A DNA stretch of 58,794 nucleotides, taken from contig WJME01000258.1 in NCBI GenBank assembly GCA_014728115.1, forward strand, positions 1 to 58,794, written 5' to 3'. Shown here piece after piece: positions 9,116-17,934 of the stretch (position 1 is its first letter; each line of letters opens with the position of its first letter). The notes under the pieces were generated by a model. The model saw only the letters and a list, made by a program, of their open reading frames with translations. It ran no database searches and was not told the DNA's origin. The stretch comes from Candidatus Zhuqueibacterota bacterium. Its GTDB lineage: Bacteria; Zhuqueibacterota; Zhuqueibacteria; Residuimicrobiales; Oceaniaggregativiventaceae. A program made the translations under genes and the position numbers.

Positions 9116-10939
9116 CTATTTGCTTTTTGTATTTTTGCGAACGAGCTGATCAAGAATCGTTTTACGCAGTCGCAAAGATTTTGGAGTGACTTCGACCCAT
9201 TCGTCTTCTTTAATGAATTCAATGGCTTTTTCAAGCGTCATGGGAACAACGGGCGTTAATACAATGTTTTCATCACTTCCTGCGGCTCTCATGTTGGTCA
9301 GTTTTTTCATTTTGCAAATATTGACATCAATGTCATTATCCCGATTATGTTCACCCACGATCATGCCTTCATAAACCGGATCATTGGGTTCGACGAACAG
9401 CGTTCCACGCGGCTCCAAGTTATAACATGCATAAGCCACCGCGGATCCCTGTCGGTCAGCCACGATAGACCCGGTTAAGCGCATGGGAAATTCCCCGCGA
9501 AAGGGTTCATAGCCAGCGAGATAGGCATTCATGATTCCGGTGCCCTTTGTATCGGTAAGAAATTCGGTACGATATCCGATCAATCCTCTGGACGGAATGC
9601 TGAATTCTATTCTTACACGACCCGTACCATGGTTGACCAGATTGATCATTCTCCCCCTTCGCCGGGAAATTTTTTCCGTGACAATCCCGACAAAATTTTC
9701 ATCACAATCGACAAACAGGTGTTCTATAGGTTCAAGAACCTTATTGTCTTCATGTTTCATGATCACCTGAGGACGGCCAACCGTAAATTCAAATCCCTCC
9801 CTGCGCATGGTTTCGATAAGAATGGCCATTTGAAATTCACCCCGGCCCTTGACGATAAATTGATCTTTGACATTGGATCGTTCGACTCTGATCGCTACAT
9901 TTCTCAAGGTTTCTTTGACCAATCGTTCATAAATTTTGGTTGCCTGGACGATTTTTCCTTCCTGGCCGGCAAACGGTGAGGTGTTGATCGTAAACGTCAT
10001 GGCAATAGTGGGTTCATCGACAACAATCCGGGTCAATGCTTTGGGATCAGAGCGGTGGCAAATGGTATCTCCTATTTCTACCTCATCGATCCCGGCCATG
10101 ATAACGATCTCGCCGGCACTGGCCTGATCGGCATTTTTCAATTCAATGCCCGAATACACTTGAAGCTTTGCGACCCTGAGAGGCGAAACCTTGCCCTCCC
10201 TGCCGACGCACACCAATTCATCCTGTAGTTTAACAGATCCATTGTGTACTTTGCCGATAGCCAGACGACCAAGGTAATCGGAATATCCGAGATCAGAGAC
10301 CAGCATTTGAAAGGGAGCGTGAGGGTCAAATGCCGGAGGGGAAATCTCATCGACAATCGATTCAAACAAGGGCTGCAAAGATTCGTCGGGTGCATCAAGA
10401 CTTTTTTTGATAATACCCTCTCGGCCAATGGCATAAAATACGGGGAATTCAATCTGCTCATCTGTCGCATCGAGATCTATAAAGAGGTCATAGATCTCAT
10501 CCAAAACCTGTAGCGGACGTGCATCTTTGCGGTCGATTTTATTGATCACTACAATAATCCGCTTGTTTGCATCCAATGCTTTTTTTAATACAAAACGGGT
10601 TTGGGGCAACGGCCCCTCGGCAGCATCGACCAACAAGACGGCACCGTCAACCATAATCAATGCCCGTTCAACTTCACCACCAAAATCGGCATGTCCCGGG
10701 GTGTCGAGTATATTGATCTTTACATCCTGCCACAGGACCGAACAATTTTTTGCGGCAATGGTAATGCCGCGTTCCCGTTCCAGGTCCATGCTATCCATCA
10801 CCCGCTCTGAGATGATCTGATTGTCACGCCACAATCCGCTCTGACGGAACATTCCGTCTACAAGCGTGGTTTTGCCATGATCAACATGGGCAATAATGGC
10901 AATGTTTCGAATATTTGTGTTATATGTCAACTGTTTCAT
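9116..10939 (-). CDS. typA: Ribosome-associated translational GTPase BipA/TypA
   Basis: Full-length 607-aa TypA. It has the P loop AHVDHGKTT at 17-25, the switch I RERGIT segment, DTPGHAD at 79-85 and NKID at 133-136. The EF-G-like domains and the BipA-specific C-terminal region (ISRRRGRMINL, IPSRGLIGYRTEFLTDTKG) follow. TypA binds the ribosome in place of EF-G and supports 50S assembly and growth under stress or cold. It lies 49 bases after the tandem esterase and 31 bases before the hydrolase. Assignment is firm. Confidence 0.97.
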   Translation of the reverse strand: MKQLTYNTNIRNIAIIAHVDHGKTTLVDGMFRQSGLWRDNQIISERVMDSMDLERERGITIAAKNCSVLWQDVKINILDTPGHADFGGEVERALIMVDGAVLLVDAAEGPLPQTRFVLKKALDANKRIIVVINKIDRKDARPLQVLDEIYDLFIDLDATDEQIEFPVFYAIGREGIIKKSLDAPDESLQPLFESIVDEISPPAFDPHAPFQMLVSDLGYSDYLGRLAIGKVHNGSVKLQDELVCVGREGKVSPLRVAKLQVYSGIELKNADQASAGEIVIMAGIDEVEIGDTICHRSDPKALTRIVVDEPTIAMTFTINTSPFAGQEGKIVQATKIYERLVKETLRNVAIRVERSNVKDQFIVKGRGEFQMAILIETMRREGFEFTVGRPQVIMKHEDNKVLEPIEHLFVDCDENFVGIVTEKISRRRGRMINLVNHGTGRVRIEFSIPSRGLIGYRTEFLTDTKGTGIMNAYLAGYEPFRGEFPMRLTGSIVADRQGSAVAYACYNLEPRGTLFVEPNDPVYEGMIVGEHNRDNDIDVNICKMKKLTNMRAAGSDENIVLTPVVPMTLEKAIEFIKEDEWVEVTPKSLRLRKTILDQLVRKNTKSK

Positions 10940-10988
10940 TCATGATCCATTCTTAAAAGCTAGAGTCGCATCGTTCTGACAGAATACA

Positions 10989-12395
10989 TTACTGTTGTAT
11001 GGGCTTTTTGGGGGTTATCCCCATCTGTTCAAAGGCATGATGCACCGTTGTTTGCCATTTTTGATAGCCACGGGCATTGACGTGCATTCCGTCAAGAGTC
11101 AGGGTAGAATCGAGTTTAGCCGCAGAATCGGCAACAGGGCTGTAAAAATCGATAAATGTATAGCCGTTTTCTCTACAAAGCGTTTCAATCCATGTGTTTA
11201 ATGCTTGCACTTTATCAAGGGGATGGGTTGCCAGCAGATGATCTTTGCCCGGGATATAATCATTGACAGGAGAGACAGCACCCAAAGCGACTTTGATCCC
11301 TCTTGAATCCGCGATACGGCTCAAACGCAACAAGTTGCTTTTTGTTTCAGCGATCGAGTACCGATTATCAGGCCAAAAATCATTGCCGCTGCCAAGGAAT
11401 AGAATCATGGCAGCGGGTTCCAGGCTGCGAACATCCTGTCGAAAACGGCGTACCATATCCCGTGTATGTTCACCCCCAATACCACGATTAAGACAAGAAT
11501 ACTCTGGAAAATCATCTGCCAAGTTCCAGCGGTCGATACTCGAAGATCCATAAAAAATCACTCGATGTTCATCACTGCGCGGTGCGCCAACTTCATAGTT
11601 AACCTCATTGTAGCGTGCAAGATGTGCATCTAACCGATCTTGATCTTTTGTACACGCTTGCCAAACAAGATCTTTACCCTGTTTCAAACGGTGCTCAGAA
11701 ATCCCGAATGCGTGTAAAAGAGTGCTGGCCATAAGCCAGTTACCTTTTTCATTCATATGCACGCCGTCAGTGGTCAGGAGGCCTTTGCCGTTCATACCAG
11801 GCTTTTGCAAAGGCTCGAGCACTCTTTTAAAGGCATGGTTCTGGTCAATCAAAAGACAATCATATTGTTGCGCAAGTTGATGAATCGCCTCGTTATAGGG
11901 CTCTAGTTTTTGATTTTCAATACTAGATAAATTTTCCTGTATAATGGTGGTCGTCATGAGTGCGACTTTGGTTCCTGTTGCCTGTGCCAGGGTGATCATT
12001 TCCGTGACTTTAGCTCTATAAAGTTCAAGAGGGACTCCTTTTGGTCCCCCTCCCCGGGTATGACCATCCTTGAATCCGTGCCATACATCATTGATACCGA
12101 CACTGATTGCGAGCCAGTCAGGATCGTATTGCAGCACATCGCGTTCAAACCGGTCAAGCATATCAGGGGCCTTGTGACCGCTAATACCGGCATTCACCAA
12201 AGAAATCTTTCGTTCTGGATAAAAGATAGCCAGAGCATTACGGGCCTGATTCACATACCCAAAAGGCATGACAGCTGCCTGGGTGATGCTATTGCCAAGG
12301 ATAACCAGAGTTTCACCATCCTTCAGCAAAAGCTCCTGACCATAGACCGAACTCAGCAACATCCAAAATACAACAATTGTCTTGATCTGTTTCAC
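10989..12395 (-). CDS. Secreted tandem SGNH/GDSL esterase with two catalytic domains
   Basis: A Sec signal peptide (cleaved near VYG-QE) is followed by two SGNH hydrolase domains. Domain 1 (~25-235) has block I as GNSIT at 34-38, so the usual Asp of GDS is Asn but the Ser is kept; block III is GIND at 100-103 and the acid/base pair is D210/H213. Domain 2 (~270-460) has FYGSSSI at 281-287, GND at 337-339 and D435/H438. Such enzymes remove acyl groups from glycans, and the duplication suggests two substrates or positions. The start is GTG at 12393-12395 with a GGGAG site upstream. It is the first gene of the minus-strand run and shares a divergent, palindrome-bearing region with the sugar dehydrogenase gene. 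Confidence 0.85.
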   Translation of the reverse strand: MKQIKTIVVFWMLLSSVYGQELLLKDGETLVILGNSITQAAVMPFGYVNQARNALAIFYPERKISLVNAGISGHKAPDMLDRFERDVLQYDPDWLAISVGINDVWHGFKDGHTRGGGPKGVPLELYRAKVTEMITLAQATGTKVALMTTTIIQENLSSIENQKLEPYNEAIHQLAQQYDCLLIDQNHAFKRVLEPLQKPGMNGKGLLTTDGVHMNEKGNWLMASTLLHAFGISEHRLKQGKDLVWQACTKDQDRLDAHLARYNEVNYEVGAPRSDEHRVIFYGSSSIDRWNLADDFPEYSCLNRGIGGEHTRDMVRRFRQDVRSLEPAAMILFLGSGNDFWPDNRYSIAETKSNLLRLSRIADSRGIKVALGAVSPVNDYIPGKDHLLATHPLDKVQALNTWIETLCRENGYTFIDFYSPVADSAAKLDSTLTLDGMHVNARGYQKWQTTVHHAFEQMGITPKKPIQQ

Positions 12396-12423
12396 GAGTC
12401 AAATTCTCCCTTGTTCATTCAGC

Positions 12424-12444
12424 CTTGAATTTAACAAATTCAAG
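12424..12444. promoter_or_regulatory. Palindromic operator candidate between the divergent esterase and sugar dehydrogenase genes
   Basis: A perfect 9-bp inverted repeat (cttgaattt / aaattcaag) has a 3-base spacer. It lies 29 bases from the minus-strand start codon and 103 bases from the plus-strand start codon. There is no T tract, so it is more likely a protein binding site than a terminator. The regulator is unknown. Confidence 0.45.
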
Positions 12445-12546
12445 CGATAAAACCTATTACGATTTGCTGTGGGGTATCAATTTTTACATAATAACGAGAA
12501 TAATCGTATGGGTCAGTTCGTTCAAAAGAAAAAAAAGGAGATGATC

Positions 12547-13989
12547 ATGGTTATATTCAGAATGATTTATATCATATTAGGATTGGCCCTGTCACTGTCG
12601 GCACAATATAATGTCCAGAAACCCTTTCCCAAACTCTCTGTCACACAGCCCAATACGGTGACATTCACCCCCTCGCAACCAAATTGGATTTTTATCGTCG
12701 GACAACAAGGAGTGATCACCCGCCTTGATCGCACTCTGGCAGCCGAGGCGGAGGCCATTGAATTTCTGGACATCTCGAGCAAAGTCGTGTTTGGGGGGGA
12801 ACAGGGGTTATTGGGGCTCGCTTTTCATCCAGAATTTGCCAGCAACGGTCTTTTTTATGTCGACTATACGGCAGATAATCCGCGTCGAACCGTCATCGAA
12901 CGATATCAGGCAGATCCCAGCAGTTTACAGGCAAATTCCGGTTCAGGCCAGGTCATTCTGGAAGTGGAGCAACCTTTTTCCAATCACAATGCCGGCGATA
13001 TCCTATTCGGTGCGGATGGCTATCTCTATGTGACCCTCGGCGACGGAGGGTCTGGAGGTGATCCGCAGGGTCACGGCCAAAACCGTCAGACACTCTTGGG
13101 ATCGATCCTGCGTATCGATGTTGACAATCCGGCTCCCGGAAAAAACTATGGAATTCCTGCAGACAATCCGTTTGTAGGAAATAATCAGGGATGGCGTGAA
13201 GAGATCTGGGCATATGGGTTGCGCAATCCCTGGCGCATGGCATTTGATCAGGAAACCGGCGAGCTATGGACCGCAGATGTAGGACAAAATGCCTGGGAAG
13301 AGATCGATATCATCACCAAAGGTGGCAACTATGGTTGGAATATCATGGAAGGCACTCATTGTTACCCTCCTGGCAGCCAATGCAATACTCAGGGGCTCAT
13401 TTATCCGGTCTGGGAATATTCGCATGAGAATGGTAATCGTTCGATCACTGGAGGCCGGGTATACAGAGGCACGAGAATACCCGAACTGGTGGGGGCATAT
13501 ATCTATGCGGACTTTGTATCCGGTCGGATTTGGGCCCTGTTTATGCAGAATGGGTCTGCTCAAAGCAATGAACTCTTGCTCGATAGCGAGTTGGCGATTG
13601 CCAGCTTTGGCACGGATGCTGACAAGAATCTCTATATCTCTGCCTTTGATGGATCGCTCTATCAGCTTGTATCGCCCACTTTGGTAGAGAATGATCCATA
13701 CATGCCATCAGAGTTTAGGTTATTACAAAATTATCCCAACCCTTTTAATGACCGCACTGCCATTCGCTTTGACCTCGAAAAAGAGAGTCACGTTACCCTC
13801 GATATTTATAATCTGCACGGACAACACATCAAAACCCTGACCGATGGTTTCATGGCTGCCAAGTCTCATCAAATCACCTGGAACGGGACGGATAAAACCG
13901 GGCGATCAGTGGCGAGCGGAGTCTATATTTACCGGCTTTTGACGGGTAATGACGTTCAGGATCAGAGGAAAATGCTTTTTCTAAAATAG
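12547..13989 (+). CDS. Secreted PQQ-dependent sugar dehydrogenase-like beta-propeller with FlgD-like sorting domain
   Basis: The ATG at 12547 has an aaggag site six bases upstream and starts a Sec signal peptide ending in SLSA-QY. Residues ~25-395 form a glucose/sorbosone dehydrogenase (HHIP-like) propeller with GLLGLAFHPEF, NHNAGDILFGADGYLYVTLGDGG-type strands, RNPWRMAFD and DVGQNAWEEID. These are the usual heme-free PQQ/calcium site segments. The last ~85 residues are a FlgD-like sorting domain (NYPNPFNDRTAIRF ... KMLFLK), as in two other proteins of the window. Family members oxidise aldoses or sorbosone with PQQ, but many are of unknown substrate. Transcription is divergent from the tandem esterase gene. 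Confidence 0.88.
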   Translation: MVIFRMIYIILGLALSLSAQYNVQKPFPKLSVTQPNTVTFTPSQPNWIFIVGQQGVITRLDRTLAAEAEAIEFLDISSKVVFGGEQGLLGLAFHPEFASNGLFYVDYTADNPRRTVIERYQADPSSLQANSGSGQVILEVEQPFSNHNAGDILFGADGYLYVTLGDGGSGGDPQGHGQNRQTLLGSILRIDVDNPAPGKNYGIPADNPFVGNNQGWREEIWAYGLRNPWRMAFDQETGELWTADVGQNAWEEIDIITKGGNYGWNIMEGTHCYPPGSQCNTQGLIYPVWEYSHENGNRSITGGRVYRGTRIPELVGAYIYADFVSGRIWALFMQNGSAQSNELLLDSELAIASFGTDADKNLYISAFDGSLYQLVSPTLVENDPYMPSEFRLLQNYPNPFNDRTAIRFDLEKESHVTLDIYNLHGQHIKTLTDGFMAAKSHQITWNGTDKTGRSVASGVYIYRLLTGNDVQDQRKMLFLK

Positions 13990-14027
13990 ACGGTTTTACG
14001 GGGACAAGCCAGGTCACCCTAAAAATG

Positions 14028-14070
14028 CAAAGGTGCCAGCCTCCACAAGCTGGCACCTTTGTGTTTTTTT
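14028..14070 (+). terminator. Rho-independent terminator of the sugar dehydrogenase gene
   Basis: A 13-bp perfect stem (caaaggtgccagc / gctggcacctttg) with an 8-base loop is followed by TG and seven T, 39 bases after the stop codon. Confidence 0.92.
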
Positions 14071-14200
14071 GCGCAATCCTATAAAAATCAGGGAGCAATC
14101 ACTCTATGATAAGGTGAATGAATCTGGTCCTTACTCTCTGTTTAAGGGTTGATCCGGACGCTACGGCAAAGACCCGGGTCCGGATCGAATGGTTCCGAGA

Positions 14201-16510
14201 CTATTGCAAATCGATCTCTGGTCTCTGCGGACCTTTGTAGGACTTTGCTCCTTGTGGGTCGATGTCTTGGGCGGGAACAGAGAGAAGAGCTTTATCTGTT
14301 GTTTCTGGTGCCGAGATAAACCCATGATATCGTCCCATCCAGTAATCACGCAGATACCCGGTGGGTTCCATAACACGCCGTCCTCCTGCTCCGCCATCCA
14401 GATACAGGGCATTGCGATGTCCTCTTAATATACTGGTTTCTCTGGGAGGGATGGCTTTTGATCCACCGGTATAAGGGATATAGCCTGGTTCAGGATGGAG
14501 ATCATCGCGATGAGAATTGCGATAAGAATAATCGATACAATCCAATGGCCAGGACCGCAAATGCTGCGCAGCCTTATCTGCTTCACAATCATTTCCGGTG
14601 ATCGCGCCATAAGTGAAATTATACCAGGGAATGTGTTCGATACGTTTCAAGGCATAGGTGCGTTCAAGGCTACGAAGATAAATAGAGGTTAAATAGGGAT
14701 CATCAGCATAACGCATCAAGGTATAATAGCATCTGTTGGCAAGATTATCATCCCAGGGGGCGATATCTTCGGGCGGAAAAGTGAGCTTTTGGCGCACTGT
14801 ATAGCGGTGATATCCCCAATCCAGAGTCTGCTGCAGACCTTGCTGAAATTTCTCTTCACCGCTCAAAGCATAGGCAGTATGCATATAGGTTTGTGCCTGC
14901 ATCCCATTCAATCCTCTGGCCACAAACCCATAGGGCCGGAGCAGGTATTCCGGATCCCAGCGGCCCCATCGCGTAGGTTGACCATCCATATCCCGCAAGA
15001 CCCAGTCATTCTCGATAATGTGTTCGGCGATGCGGGTCAGATGCTGTTTGGCGAGTTCTTTATCTTTGCCCTTTGCCACCAGATCATGAAAAAGCGAGAC
15101 CGAGTAAAAGTGGGCATCGACTTCGTCGCTCGAGGTATCTCCTTTCCAATACCATTTGCCATCCTTGGTCGGGTACCATTTGGCAGGCAAGCCACCCGAA
15201 CCATGTCGGGAGCGTGTATCCAAGTCTCCGCTCGTCGACCATATGGCTCTGGCAAAAAAGCCCTTTTTCGGCGTAATTTGCTCCAACCATACCATGGCCT
15301 TGAAAGAATCGACTGCTTTTTGATAGTCTTTTTCATCCCCTGTGACGGCATATTTATAACACATGGCAGCGAGATAAGGTGCTGTATGTCCGCCGTCATT
15401 ATCGCTGATTTCTCTTACCCATTGATCATGTTCATTATTCCAATAGAGGGTATGAATAAATCCCAATCTCTTGTGACCCCATGACTCGATGTGCTGTTCA
15501 TAATAATCGGCTTTTTTTGCCAGAGTATACGGTTCATAAGTGATGATTCCGATTCCGCCATCTGTGGCAATCGCGACACTCTTGTTTACGACAGAAATAT
15601 CGTGTACAAAATTTTCCGGCAACCAGCGATAAGGTCCGAAATAGTGCCAATCATCTTCAAGCATACGAACCGCGCCGGTGGTGGTACCGATCCAGAGATC
15701 ATTATCAAATCCGCGGGCCAGGCATGTTGTCTCTTCATAGGGCAATCCATCGGTTCCCTTGATGGTTTTTAATGCGGCGCCTCTAAGCACCCCGAGTCCC
15801 CGATCCGTGGACACAAATAATCGGCTTCCGAGTGCCTGCATATCGAATGTATTGGGAGAGGGCAAGGTACCCCAGTCGATCCCATCTTGCTCAACCACAG
15901 GGCCATCCAAAAGAACGATCTTTCCTGGTCGCAGCACATACAAGGTGCCGCTATAGGAATCGATGCGGTATACGGGTCCCAGTCGAACAGGATCGGAAAG
16001 CACCTGCGAGCCGTCCGCCATGGTGACGGTGACATCGCTCGAATGATATCCTCCTTCTGGTTTGATATCGATCCATTTATTGGCTTGTAGCCGAAAGATG
16101 GCTTCTCTGGAGGCCGCATGTATGGCGCCATTATGAAGGCACATATCTACGATGTCCTGGTCCAAAGATTTTTGCCATGTTTGTCCGTTCCATCGATACA
16201 AACCCGTATCAGACAGAGCCCAGAGGATATTATCCATATTCAACAGTCTTTTGACATCAGACGGCGAGGAGGGCAAAAGGGAATAGGATTGTTGACGGTG
16301 TTTATAGATCTGGCCTTCCATGACAAAAAAGATGTCATCTTTAAAATGGGCAATTGATTTCACAGGGTGATCGGTAGGAATTTTTTGAGAAATCTCTTGC
16401 AAAAAGACTTTATCTTCCACAGGTGTCCATAAACGTTTTTCCGGATTAAACAGTTCTGCTTGTGCCATACCGGAAAGCAATATAGCCAAGACAAGCAAAT
16501 AACATCTCAT
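14201..16510 (-). CDS. Exported beta-propeller plus alpha/alpha-toroid protein of unknown function
   Basis: Start at ATG 16508-16510, seven bases after a GGGAG site; a GTG two codons earlier overlaps that site and is less likely. The 769-aa product has a signal peptide (cut near AQA-EL). Residues ~40-340 carry short blades of the two-component-regulator propeller kind (NILWALSDTGLYRWNGQ, DLWIGTTTGAVRM, SVAIATDGGIGI). Residues ~350-700 are helix-rich, with repeated pairs (YLAAMCYKYAVTGDEKDY, YSVSLFHDLVAKG, THTAYALSGEEKFQQG-like) typical of (alpha/alpha)n barrels of glycosidases and lyases. No known catalytic signature could be assigned. Operator and promoter at 16541-16568 and secreted neighbours suggest glycan use. 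Confidence 0.7.
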   Translation of the reverse strand: MRCYLLVLAILLSGMAQAELFNPEKRLWTPVEDKVFLQEISQKIPTDHPVKSIAHFKDDIFFVMEGQIYKHRQQSYSLLPSSPSDVKRLLNMDNILWALSDTGLYRWNGQTWQKSLDQDIVDMCLHNGAIHAASREAIFRLQANKWIDIKPEGGYHSSDVTVTMADGSQVLSDPVRLGPVYRIDSYSGTLYVLRPGKIVLLDGPVVEQDGIDWGTLPSPNTFDMQALGSRLFVSTDRGLGVLRGAALKTIKGTDGLPYEETTCLARGFDNDLWIGTTTGAVRMLEDDWHYFGPYRWLPENFVHDISVVNKSVAIATDGGIGIITYEPYTLAKKADYYEQHIESWGHKRLGFIHTLYWNNEHDQWVREISDNDGGHTAPYLAAMCYKYAVTGDEKDYQKAVDSFKAMVWLEQITPKKGFFARAIWSTSGDLDTRSRHGSGGLPAKWYPTKDGKWYWKGDTSSDEVDAHFYSVSLFHDLVAKGKDKELAKQHLTRIAEHIIENDWVLRDMDGQPTRWGRWDPEYLLRPYGFVARGLNGMQAQTYMHTAYALSGEEKFQQGLQQTLDWGYHRYTVRQKLTFPPEDIAPWDDNLANRCYYTLMRYADDPYLTSIYLRSLERTYALKRIEHIPWYNFTYGAITGNDCEADKAAQHLRSWPLDCIDYSYRNSHRDDLHPEPGYIPYTGGSKAIPPRETSILRGHRNALYLDGGAGGRRVMEPTGYLRDYWMGRYHGFISAPETTDKALLSVPAQDIDPQGAKSYKGPQRPEIDLQ

Positions 16511-16540
16511 GGTCACTCTCCCATAATTGGATTAAAATCG

Positions 16541-16568
16541 ATTATGCAATCGTTTGCATAATTTACAA
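16541..16568 (-). promoter_or_regulatory. LacI-family-like operator overlapping a minus-strand promoter
   Basis: The sequence ATTATGCAA-TCGT-TTGCATAAT at 16541-16562 is a perfect 9-bp inverted repeat around a CG-containing centre, the form typical of LacI-family operators. On the minus strand a TTGTAA -35 (16563-16568) and CATAAT -10 (16541-16546) are 16 bp apart, so the palindrome covers the -10 and spacer and would repress the propeller/toroid gene when bound. It also lies 128 bases before the VCBS-repeat gene on the other strand. No regulator gene of this family is in the window. Confidence 0.6.
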
Positions 16569-16689
16569 TATATGAATGGTAAAATCAATGTTTTTTGACA
16601 CTCGTAAAGATTTGAATTTGTCCCGGGTCTATAAAATTCTTATCTTGTATCATTCTAACGAGCACGGTGCAACACGCAGGGAGCAGGTA

Positions 16690-17898
16690 ATGAACCGCAT
16701 TTATACGATCCTGATGATCATTTTCATTTGTACAACAGCACACCCCTCAAACGATGATCTGTCCTGGACAGTTCACATCATCGATCAGAGTTCACAAGGA
16801 GCAGATGGCGTCCGAGTCTTGGATGTAAATAACGACGGTCTGCCTGATATCACCACAGGGTGGGAAGAAGGGGGGGTGACCAAAGCCTATCTTCATCCGG
16901 GTTATGACAGAGTGAAAAATTTCTGGCCTTCCGTGAAAGTCGGACTTACGCCTTCAGTGGAAGATGCCGTGTTTGCGGATCTGGATTCGGACGGCTCTGT
17001 GGATATTGTCAGCTGTTGTGAAGGAGATTTCCAATCTGTAAATTTTCATTGGGCGCCCAAACCCAAAAGTTCGTATCTGGATTCGAGCCAATGGGTCACC
17101 ACCCCCCTGCCTGCTTGTTACCGCAAGAGCAAATGGATGTTTGCATTACCGATGGATATCGACCAAAAGAACGGCATAGACCTGGTTGTAGGATCCAAGA
17201 GTAAACAAGGTATGATGGGATGGCTGGAATCCCCTGCAAATGCGCGAGAGGTGGATCAGTGGAAATTACACAAATTCCATTCCACATGGTGGATCATGTC
17301 TATCATCAATATCGATATGGACCGTGATGGCGATCAGGATATCCTGTTTTCCAATCGCAAGGGAGAGTCCGGTGTCTATTGTCTTGAAAATCCCGGATCT
17401 CTCGAAAAATCAGAATGGTCATTGCATCTTGTCGGTGCAGCAGGCAAAGAAGTTATGTTCTTGGATGTATGTGACTTGAATAATGATGGCAAGCATGATA
17501 TCCTGGCAGCGGTCAGACCCGATGAGATCTATTGGTTCCGGGAACCTGATTCCCCAAAAGCCAAGTGGAAAGTTTCAACGTTTTGCGTGGATTATCCTGC
17601 AGGCACAGGCACTGCGAAAGGTATTCGATGTGGTGATATCGATGGCGACGGTCGACTGGATATTGTTTACTCATGTGAACATGCAGGCGCTCCAAAACGG
17701 GGTGTTGTTTGGCTCAAACAACCTCAAAACGACAAAGAGTGGCAGGTATTCGATATATCGGGTCCGCTTGGTATAAAATTCGATCGAATTGAATTGCTGG
17801 ATCTGGATGGTGATGGAGATTTGGATGTATTGACTTGCGAGGAACGAGAGCGAGGTAAAGGGATGGGTATCGTGTGGTACGAAAATCCGGCAATGTGA
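16690..17898 (+). CDS. Secreted FG-GAP/VCBS-repeat beta-propeller protein
   Basis: The ATG at 16690 follows a GGGAG/CAGG-like site and starts a signal peptide (MNRIYTILMIIFICTTAHPS). The remaining ~380 residues are built of FG-GAP/VCBS blades with calcium-binding DxDxDG loops, for example DVNNDGLPDI, DLDSDGSVDI, DMDRDGDQDI, DLNNDGKHDI, DIDGDGRLDI and DLDGDGDLDV. Such propellers serve in surface adhesion or as non-catalytic parts of glycan systems. No enzyme domain or sorting tag follows, so a binding role is most likely. It is transcribed divergently from the propeller/toroid gene across a shared operator and converges on the sigma-54 regulator operon. Confidence 0.82.
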   Translation: MNRIYTILMIIFICTTAHPSNDDLSWTVHIIDQSSQGADGVRVLDVNNDGLPDITTGWEEGGVTKAYLHPGYDRVKNFWPSVKVGLTPSVEDAVFADLDSDGSVDIVSCCEGDFQSVNFHWAPKPKSSYLDSSQWVTTPLPACYRKSKWMFALPMDIDQKNGIDLVVGSKSKQGMMGWLESPANAREVDQWKLHKFHSTWWIMSIINIDMDRDGDQDILFSNRKGESGVYCLENPGSLEKSEWSLHLVGAAGKEVMFLDVCDLNNDGKHDILAAVRPDEIYWFREPDSPKAKWKVSTFCVDYPAGTGTAKGIRCGDIDGDGRLDIVYSCEHAGAPKRGVVWLKQPQNDKEWQVFDISGPLGIKFDRIELLDLDGDGDLDVLTCEERERGKGMGIVWYENPAM

Positions 17899-17916
17899 TT
17901 CGCTATCGAATACGAC

Positions 17917-17934
17917 AAGATCAGTCTTGATCTT
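17917..17934. terminator. Short hairpin between convergent genes, possible weak bidirectional terminator
   Basis: A 7-bp inverted repeat (aagatca / tgatctt) with a 4-base loop lies in the gap between the VCBS-repeat gene and the sigma-54 activator gene. It has no T tract, so termination would be weak. Confidence 0.3.

Noticed and set aside
14789..15484. Open plus-strand frame of 231 codons opposite the propeller/toroid gene
   Set aside because: It lies wholly antisense to a better-supported exported protein, has no signal, domain or ribosome site, and its composition is that of a shadow frame.
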